Positions 1-3,764 of a stretch of DNA of 5,008 bases are shown here, piece by piece. The DNA is from Bacillota bacterium (lineage in GTDB: Bacteria > Bacillota_I > Bacilli_A > RFN20 > CAG-826): contig JAEZUH010000012.1 in the NCBI GenBank assembly GCA_023443485.1, positions 1 to 5,008 of the forward strand, read 5' to 3'. The first letter of the stretch is position 1. Each line of letters starts with the position of its first letter. The notes under the pieces were generated by a model, which saw nothing but the letters and a program-made list of their open reading frames with translations, was not told where the DNA came from and did not search any database. Position numbers and translations under genes: made by a program.

Positions 1-266
1 TGCATAATCCTAAATTAGGCTTTGTCACGATTCCGGAAGTTAAAGTGAGCAAAGATATTTCTTATGCCAAAGTTTATGTCTCTTTTATTAAACCAGAAGA
101 AGTCAAGGAAGGCATGGAAACCTTAGAGCACTCCAAAGGTTTTATCCGTTCCTCTTTAGCCAAGAAAATGGACACTCGTCGAATACCTTCTCTTATCTTT
201 GTATTAGATGAAGGCTTTCAACGAGAAGAAAAAATTTCCGAATTGCTAGAAAAATCGAAAAAATAA
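1..266 (+). CDS. rbfA: Ribosome-binding factor A (RbfA), 3' part; start lies before the window
   Basis: The reading frame is already open at base 3 and gives 87 visible residues ending at TAA 264-266. RbfA is a small KH-like protein that binds the 30S subunit and helps mature the 5' end region of 16S rRNA; it is also needed in cold adaptation. The visible part begins in the conserved block HNPKLGFVTIPEVKVS, followed by KDISYAKVYVSF, a region like GFIRSSLAKKM, and then the RRIPSLIFVLDE block close to the C-terminus. These are the standard RbfA signature segments in order. Typical family length is about 115-125 residues, so roughly the first 30-35 are missing. The GTG at 45 is internal: conserved RbfA sequence continues upstream of it, so it should not be taken as the start. 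In Bacillota rbfA normally sits between infB and truB, which agrees with truB further downstream here. Confidence 0.95.
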   Translation, partial: HNPKLGFVTIPEVKVSKDISYAKVYVSFIKPEEVKEGMETLEHSKGFIRSSLAKKMDTRRIPSLIFVLDEGFQREEKISELLEKSKK

Positions 267-287
267 GATGCTACGGCATCTTTTTTT
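264..287. terminator. Putative bidirectional intrinsic terminator shared by rbfA (+) and the TtcA-GNAT gene (-)
   Basis: The arms AGATGC (266-271) and GCATCT (276-281) are separated by the tetraloop TACG. One more A-T pair (265/282) extends the stem to 7 bp. On the plus strand seven Ts follow (281-287). On the minus strand the stem is followed by TATTTTTTCG and more Ts, the complement of the A-rich end of rbfA. The hairpin overlaps the rbfA stop codon, and the plus-strand T-run overlaps the minus-strand stop codon. The two convergent genes are 19 bp apart, so a single hairpin probably ends both transcripts. The stem is short, with three G-C pairs, so efficiency is uncertain. Confidence 0.7.
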
Positions 288-1473
288 AACATGACTTAAT
301 CATTTTGATATGAGGAATGTTAACTTCATCAAAGGGTTTTCCTTGGCTAATAAATCCACAAGAGCTATAAAAATCTTTCAAATATAATTGGGCGTGAATA
401 TGTATTGTGCAGGGAGTATGACGAACTTTAATCTGCTCAACGAGATATTGAAAAGCTAATCTGCCATAACCTTTTTGACGATATTCTTTCAATATAGCGA
501 AACGACCAATCCAAAAGCCATCTTCCTTTTCTAAGTAACGGATGACTCCAATTGGAGTATCGAGTAAGCGAATCAAAAAATATTTGGATATAGTTTCTTC
601 CTCGGGAACGAATTCCTCTTCGCTAGGGATATTTTGCTCTTTGATAAAGACTTCTTGTCGAATTGAATACATTTGTTCCCCGTCAAAAGCCGAGATAACG
701 GGTTTAAGATTTAGTCCACTTTGATCGATTTGCCAAGCGAGTTGATCGCCCCAAAGATCATATTGTGGGTAGTTATCAAGCATATTCAAGAAGTTCTGCC
801 TTGCAGTGGGAAATTGTTTATAGATGTTATTGAGCAAAACTTTAATATCTTCACGCGTTGTGTGTTTATCGGCTGGGCAAGAGGAGGGAGAGACAGGAAG
901 GTTTTCTTCTTTCACTAAAGCGATGATTTCCTCTTCCCGGGCGAGGATGAGTGGACGAATGAAAGTGATATTCGCTCTCTCAAGATGCATCTTGGGGGAA
1001 AAGGTCCCGATCTTTGAACCATATATCTCATTCATGAATAGTGTTTCAATCGCATCATCGGCGTGATGAGCAAACGCCACCTTATTAAATCCAAGTTCTT
1101 GGGCCACCTTATTAATAGCTGCTTTTTTCATCCGCGAGCAAATGGAACAGGGCAGATGTTTTTGATTCCCTTTTTGTTTCAATAAAATGGGGTAGACTTC
1201 TCGATAATCAGCAACGATTAATTCAAGGCCTAATGAATGGCAGAATTCTTTTAAAGGAGAGGGATTAAAACCAGGAAAACCTAAGTCTAATGTGACTGGT
1301 TGAATGATAAAATCGGTATGAGAAAATTTCTTATATAACGATAAAGCATAGGTTAAAACTAAACTATCCTTTCCACCAGACAAACCAATGACAATTTTAT
1401 CTCCATGCTGGATTAGGTTGTAAGTTTGATCGGCCCTTCTAAGACAGGCAAGTATGGTTCGAATTGCTTTCAT
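286..1473 (-). CDS. TtcA-like PP-loop tRNA-thiolation protein fused to an ElaA-like GNAT N-acetyltransferase
   Basis: The product is a two-domain protein of 395 residues. Residues 1 to about 240 match the TtcA family, which uses ATP and a [4Fe-4S] cluster to make 2-thiocytidine in tRNA. The PP-loop SGGKDS is at 32-37 and HHADD at 136-140. C109 and C112 form a CxxC (PCSIC), and a third cysteine, C199, lies in SSCPAD. The span from the first to the third cysteine (90) nearly equals that of the E. coli cluster ligands (C122/C125/C213). The segments IRPLILAREEEII and TTREDIKVLL are also TtcA-like. Residues about 260-395 resemble ElaA/YjcF-type GNAT enzymes: SIRQEVFIKEQNIPSEEEF, the acetyl-CoA pyrophosphate loop RQKGYG at 332-337, and LYLKDFYSSCGF with a terminal IPHIKMI. 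The start is supported because the family N-terminus begins just before IRTILACLRRADQTYNLI. No clear Shine-Dalgarno precedes the ATG. The exact tRNA target and the acetyl acceptor cannot be inferred. The gene opposes its neighbours and separates rbfA from truB. Confidence 0.85.
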   Translation of the reverse strand: MKAIRTILACLRRADQTYNLIQHGDKIVIGLSGGKDSLVLTYALSLYKKFSHTDFIIQPVTLDLGFPGFNPSPLKEFCHSLGLELIVADYREVYPILLKQKGNQKHLPCSICSRMKKAAINKVAQELGFNKVAFAHHADDAIETLFMNEIYGSKIGTFSPKMHLERANITFIRPLILAREEEIIALVKEENLPVSPSSCPADKHTTREDIKVLLNNIYKQFPTARQNFLNMLDNYPQYDLWGDQLAWQIDQSGLNLKPVISAFDGEQMYSIRQEVFIKEQNIPSEEEFVPEEETISKYFLIRLLDTPIGVIRYLEKEDGFWIGRFAILKEYRQKGYGRLAFQYLVEQIKVRHTPCTIHIHAQLYLKDFYSSCGFISQGKPFDEVNIPHIKMIKSC

Positions 1474-1512
1474 ATCCGACTTATTATATTTTATATAAGA
1501 AGAAATTAAAAG
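1474..1512. promoter_or_regulatory. 39-bp divergent spacer with a candidate minus-strand promoter for the TtcA-GNAT gene and probably one for truB
   Basis: This short, very AT-rich spacer separates two divergent start codons. On the minus strand a perfect TATAAT (complement of 1483-1488) lies 9 nt before the ATG at 1473. A poor -35 (TTTTAA, complement of 1506-1511) is 17 bp further up. Transcription would then begin at or just before the start codon, giving a leaderless or nearly leaderless mRNA. On the plus strand TTGCTT (1464-1469) and TATTTT (1487-1492), 17 bp apart, are a weak candidate for truB. A loose dyad CTTAT (1480-1484) / ATAAG (1495-1499) flanks the AT core. Because the shared terminator lies upstream, truB needs a promoter near here. 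Which boxes are used is inferred. Confidence 0.4.
1497..1505 (+). promoter_or_regulatory. Weak purine-rich ribosome binding site of truB
   Basis: AAGAAGAAA lies 7 nt before the truB ATG at 1513. It lacks a GGAGG core, so it is a weak site compared with that of rpsO. It is given because no better site is present and the TruB N-terminus fixes the start codon. Confidence 0.4.
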
Positions 1513-2367
1513 ATGAATGGTTATTTATTAATCGATAAATCGAAAGATTGGACGAGCCGCGATGTGTGCAACAAAGTTCAACATTTTTTCCACGAGAAGA
1601 AAGTTGGACATTCTGGAACGCTAGATCCTTTCGCTACCGGGTTATTAATTGTTTGTCTTGGCTCAGCAACTAAAACGATTCCTTTATGGGAAGAAGCTGA
1701 TAAGGAATATATCGCCGAATTAAAGCTAGGTAACAAAACTGACACCGGTGACTCAACTGGTAACATTATTGGTAATGGTCCACTAGGTAACATCACCATC
1801 AAATTGATCAAAGAAGTCTTTCTCTCACTGCTCGGCGAAAGTGAACAGATTCCTCCGATGACTAGCGCCGTTCATGTCAATGGAAGAAAGCTATATACCT
1901 ATTTTCATCAAGGCCAAGAAATTGAACGAAAACCACGCAAAATTAACATAAAAAGCTGCGATTTGCTTTCATTTTCTGATAATATCATTGTTTTTAGATG
2001 TCGAGTTTCAAAGGGAACTTATTTAAGAACACTAGGCGAAACAATTGCTGAAAAACTTGGTACAGTTGGTTATTTAAATAATTTGCGAAGAATAAAAATT
2101 GGCGAAGTTGGTCTTGATAAAAGTATCACGCTAGATCAGCTAACTGAACAATCAATAATTAGTATTGAAGACATGTTGAAGAATCTCATTCCTTTTGTGA
2201 CATTAACTGATTCAGATGCTAAAAAAGCCATTAATGGCATGAAAATTAACTTTGGTAATTTATCAAAAAGTTATGATAAAATTTTATTGGTAGATCAAAG
2301 TCAAAAAGCTTTAGCAATCTACACTCGCCAAGATGAAGATACATTCGTCTCTTTGAGAGGATTATAA
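1513..2367 (+). CDS. truB: tRNA pseudouridine(55) synthase TruB
   Basis: TruB isomerises U55 of the tRNA T-loop to pseudouridine in the cytoplasm and also acts as a tRNA folding chaperone. The 284-residue product is close to the usual 290-310. The catalytic motif KVGHSGTLDPFATGLL (30-45) carries the nucleophile D38. The active-site tyrosine is Y66 in ADKEY, followed by LGNKTDTGDSTG. Further family blocks are QIPPMTSAVHVNGRKLY (112-128) and VSKGTYLRTLGE (165-176), with the conserved arginine R172. A short PUA-like C-terminal region (from about 225) ends VSLRGL. The start is right: MNGYLLIDK is the normal TruB N-terminus. One oddity is that motif I reads DKSKDWTS where most TruBs have DKPxGxTS, so both P and G are replaced. 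The second half is visibly more AT-rich than the first. ribF follows after 5 bp, so the two are very likely cotranscribed. Confidence 0.97.
   Translation: MNGYLLIDKSKDWTSRDVCNKVQHFFHEKKVGHSGTLDPFATGLLIVCLGSATKTIPLWEEADKEYIAELKLGNKTDTGDSTGNIIGNGPLGNITIKLIKEVFLSLLGESEQIPPMTSAVHVNGRKLYTYFHQGQEIERKPRKINIKSCDLLSFSDNIIVFRCRVSKGTYLRTLGETIAEKLGTVGYLNNLRRIKIGEVGLDKSITLDQLTEQSIISIEDMLKNLIPFVTLTDSDAKKAINGMKINFGNLSKSYDKILLVDQSQKALAIYTRQDEDTFVSLRGL
2355..2361 (+). promoter_or_regulatory. Ribosome binding site of ribF inside the end of truB
   Basis: GAGAGGA lies within the last truB codons, 11 nt before the ribF ATG at 2373. With the 5-bp gap between the genes, this suggests translational coupling: ribosomes ending on truB could reinitiate on ribF. 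The spacing is somewhat long. Confidence 0.5.
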
Positions 2368-2372
2368 GAAAT

Positions 2373-3272
2373 ATGGAACTGATTGAATTTTCATTTGCTA
2401 ATCCGCCCAAATTAAAGGAAAAGATTGTCCTTTGTTTAGGATTCTTTGATGGTGTTCATCTCGGACATCAAGCCATTATTAACGCTGCAAAAAAAGAAGG
2501 TTATAAAGTAGGAGTCTTAACTTTCGATAACTCGCCTTCTGTCGTTCTTGGAAAGATTGCGTTTAATGAAGCGATTACTTCACCCGCCGATAAAGCTGAT
2601 TTATTTGAAGAATTAGGGGTCGATTATCTTCTTCTTTTACACTTTGATCTCGATGCATCAAAGCGAACCAAGGATGAGTTTATCAATCTCATTCTTTCTC
2701 CTATTAATCCAGCGAAAATTTACTGTGGAGAAGATTATCGCTTTGGCATAAGAGGCGAAGGCAATCCTACCTATTTAAGAAACTTCTTTCCTATTGAAAT
2801 ATTTCCTCTTCAGCTCCAAAATGGCTTAAAAATTTCTTCCAGTGACATCGCAAAAGCCATTCAATCTGGAGATATGGAGCATGTTTCATCTCTCTTAGGA
2901 AGAGATTATCGGCTTTCAGGATTAGTGATTCAAGGTAAGCATAATGGACAGGCCTTGAATTTTCCTACCGCTAATTTGAGATTGGACTATTACTATGTTC
3001 ACCCCAAAATCGGAGTTTACATTGGATACGCTTATCCACATGGTGAAAAACATAAGTGTTTAATTAATGTTGGCACTCATCCAACCATCATGCCCCTACT
3101 TGAACCAATCATTGAAGTGCATATTCTCGATTATCATGGAAACCTTTATGGACTGCACTTATTTGTCGATTTTGTAAAATATATTCGCCCTGAATATCAC
3201 TTCCAATCAGTTGATGAATTGAAAAAGCAAATGCAGAAAGATTTAGAAAAAGCAAAAAAGTGTTTGCCTTAA
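2373..3272 (+). CDS. ribF: Bifunctional riboflavin kinase / FAD synthetase RibF
   Basis: RibF phosphorylates riboflavin to FMN and adenylates FMN to FAD in the cytoplasm. The product has 299 residues, near the usual 305-320. The N-terminal nucleotidyltransferase domain (about 1-165) has GFFDGVHLGH at 23-32 and GEDYRFG at 119-125. The C-terminal kinase domain (about 178-299) has NFPTANL with the PTAN signature at 198-201, GVYIGYA at 214-220, NVGTHPT at 232-238, the candidate catalytic glutamate E248 in EVHILDY, then LYGLHLFVDF and IRPEYHFQSVDELKKQM. One oddity is that the usual adenylylation motif ISSTxxR reads ISSSDIA (154-160), so its Thr and Arg are missing. The GxxxGRxxGFPTAN block is also altered to GQALNFPTAN. 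The kinase activity looks secure; the FAD-synthetase activity is less certain. It is the last gene of the truB-ribF unit, and no hairpin followed by a T-run separates it from rpsO. Confidence 0.96.
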   Translation: MELIEFSFANPPKLKEKIVLCLGFFDGVHLGHQAIINAAKKEGYKVGVLTFDNSPSVVLGKIAFNEAITSPADKADLFEELGVDYLLLLHFDLDASKRTKDEFINLILSPINPAKIYCGEDYRFGIRGEGNPTYLRNFFPIEIFPLQLQNGLKISSSDIAKAIQSGDMEHVSSLLGRDYRLSGLVIQGKHNGQALNFPTANLRLDYYYVHPKIGVYIGYAYPHGEKHKCLINVGTHPTIMPLLEPIIEVHILDYHGNLYGLHLFVDFVKYIRPEYHFQSVDELKKQMQKDLEKAKKCLP

Positions 3273-3292
3273 ATGATTGAGGAATATATTAT
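3264..3292 (+). promoter_or_regulatory. Candidate rpsO promoter
   Basis: TTGCCT (3264-3269) and TATTAT (3287-3292) are 17 bp apart, matching the sigma-A consensus at 4 of 6 and 5 of 6 positions. The -35 box lies in the last ribF codons. Transcription would start near 3299, giving a leader of about 77 nt before the rpsO ATG. Highly expressed rpsO commonly has its own promoter, but readthrough from ribF is also possible. Confidence 0.5.
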
Positions 3293-3369
3293 ATTCACAG
3301 CGACTTAGACTCAGTATATCGATTCCTCAACGATTAGCCGGGTTTAAGTTAAGAAGAAAGTTAGGAGGA
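3277..3369 (+). promoter_or_regulatory. Structured rpsO leader, candidate S15 autoregulatory region
   Basis: A perfect 9-bp inverted repeat is formed by TTGAGGAAT (3277-3285) and ATTCCTCAA (3322-3330). The right arm can instead pair with the rpsO Shine-Dalgarno region: TCCT plus AAC (3324-3331, bulged C) pairs with GTTAGGA (3360-3366), and T3323/G3367 adds a wobble. The two helices exclude each other. S15 represses its own translation through mRNA leader structures in several bacterial groups, using differing folds, so this leader is a plausible target. I do not recognise it as a known S15 leader class. The left arm lies upstream of the predicted start near 3299, so the first helix would form only in transcripts coming from ribF. 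Confidence 0.4.
3363..3369 (+). promoter_or_regulatory. Strong Shine-Dalgarno of rpsO that fixes its start
   Basis: AGGAGGA ends 6 nt before the ATG at 3376. This near-perfect site fixes the S15 start there and rules out the in-frame TTG at 3277, which would add 33 residues unlike S15. Confidence 0.95.
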
Positions 3370-3375
3370 TTTCCC

Positions 3376-3645
3376 ATGGCATTAACCAAGGAAAGAAAAG
3401 CAGAACTTGTCAAAAAGTATGGCAAGAATGCAAAGGACACTGGTTCAGTCCAAGTCCAAGTTGCAATTCTCACCGAACAAATTACTGCTCTAACCGCTCA
3501 CTTGAAGGCAAACAAAAAGGATGCTCACGGTAAGCGTAGCTTGATGATTCTTGTTGGACAACGTCGTAGTTTATTAGACTACATAATTCGCACTGACCGA
3601 GAAGCTTATCTCAAGTTAATTGTTGATCTTAATTTACGTAAGTAA
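3376..3645 (+). CDS. rpsO: 30S ribosomal protein S15
   Basis: S15 is a primary binder of the 16S rRNA central domain; it nucleates platform assembly and contributes to the intersubunit bridge to 23S rRNA. The product is 89 residues, exactly the family length. Family blocks visible are MALTKERK at the start, DTGSVQVQVAILTEQI (21-36; usually TGSPEVQVA), LTAHLKANKKD (39-49), the basic segment LVGQRRSLLDYI (59-70), and the C-terminal LIVDLNLRK. The RNA-contact residues H42 and D49 are kept, but the usual serine at 52 (HSRRGL) is glycine here (HGKRSL). The strong AGGAGGA site and the S15 N-terminus set the start at 3376; the frame extends upstream to 3277 without homology. A structured leader precedes it and an intrinsic terminator follows, so it is probably made mainly as a short abundant mRNA. 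Confidence 0.98.
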   Translation: MALTKERKAELVKKYGKNAKDTGSVQVQVAILTEQITALTAHLKANKKDAHGKRSLMILVGQRRSLLDYIIRTDREAYLKLIVDLNLRK

Positions 3646-3659
3646 AAAAAGAACAAGAA

Positions 3660-3690
3660 GAAGTCGCCAATCGGCGATTTTCTTTTTATT
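3660..3690 (+). terminator. Intrinsic terminator after rpsO
   Basis: The stem TCGCC (3664-3668) / GGCGA (3673-3677) closes on the loop AATC. It is extended outward by G-T, A-T, A-T and G-T pairs to 3660/3681. A T-rich tail follows, with TTTTT at 3683-3687. It starts 15 nt after the rpsO stop. It should end most rpsO transcripts, leaving pnp to rely mainly on its own promoter, with readthrough possible. Confidence 0.88.
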
Positions 3691-3691
3691 G

Positions 3692-3711
3692 TAAACACTT
3701 GAAAGTGTTTA
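3692..3711 (+). repeat. Perfect 9-bp inverted repeat over the pnp -35 box, candidate operator
   Basis: The arms TAAACACTT (3692-3700) and AAGTGTTTA (3703-3711) flank a 2-bp centre, GA. The pnp -35 box TTGAAA (3699-3704) sits across the centre. As DNA this is the usual form of a dimeric regulator site placed to block or guide RNA polymerase. As RNA in a readthrough transcript it would fold into an 8-bp hairpin with loop TGAA. No T-run follows, so it is not a terminator. The regulator is unknown. Confidence 0.6.
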
Positions 3712-3727
3712 TCTACTTTGATAAAAT
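3699..3727 (+). promoter_or_regulatory. Likely pnp promoter
   Basis: TTGAAA (3699-3704) and TAAAAT (3722-3727) have an ideal 17-bp spacer. The matches to the sigma-A consensus are 5 of 6 for the -10 and 5 of 6 for the -35. Transcription would start near 3734, giving a leader of about 30 nt. It lies just beyond the rpsO terminator, as expected for an independent pnp transcript. Confidence 0.7.
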
Positions 3728-3731
3728 CAAA
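3717..3731 (+). repeat. Second inverted repeat, centred on the pnp -10 box
   Basis: The arms TTTGAT (3717-3722) and ATCAAA (3726-3731) flank AAA. The -10 box TAAAAT (3722-3727) overlaps the centre. The repeat is short and AT-rich, so chance is a real possibility, but its position next to the -35 dyad is notable. Confidence 0.4.
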
Positions 3732-3752
3732 TAGAAATCATTTTAATGTAAA

Positions 3753-3757
3753 AGAGG
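3753..3757 (+). promoter_or_regulatory. Ribosome binding site of pnp
   Basis: AGAGG lies 7 nt before the ATG at 3765. This fits the PNPase N-terminus MKRVFELEFEGKKF and sets the start. Confidence 0.8.
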
Positions 3758-3764
3758 TAAAAAG

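Noticed and set aside
45..266. GTG at 45 as a gene start
   Set aside because: Conserved RbfA sequence (GFVTIPEVKV) continues upstream in the same frame to base 3, so this is only an internal valine codon of a gene cut by the window edge.
670..690. Internal start at Met268 of the fusion protein, preceded by GGGGA on the minus strand, giving a stand-alone GNAT
   Set aside because: The spacing is plausible, but the product would lack the first strand of the GNAT fold, which lies upstream of Met268. Chance is more likely; ribosome profiling could decide.
542..1066. Three short plus-strand open frames (542-724, 721-918, 824-1066)
   Set aside because: They lie antisense to the well-supported TtcA-GNAT gene and show no recognisable protein features.
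1578..1811. Minus-strand open frame of 77 codons
   Set aside because: Antisense shadow of truB; no motif.
3277..3375. TTG at 3277 as the rpsO start, adding 33 residues
   Set aside because: The extension does not resemble S15, there is no ribosome site before it, and AGGAGGA sits at ideal distance from ATG 3376, which gives the standard 89-residue length.
3692..3711. Palindrome upstream of pnp as a second terminator
   Set aside because: No T-run follows on the plus strand, and a good promoter overlaps it.
3701..3714. CcpA cre-like site (TGAAAGTGTTTATC) at the pnp promoter
   Set aside because: It lacks the central CG of cre sites and has three mismatches at constrained positions; the longer perfect palindrome explains the similarity better.
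3746..3751. Minimal start-stop ATG-TAA just before the pnp ribosome site
   Set aside because: No ribosome site serves it; likely chance in AT-rich leader DNA.
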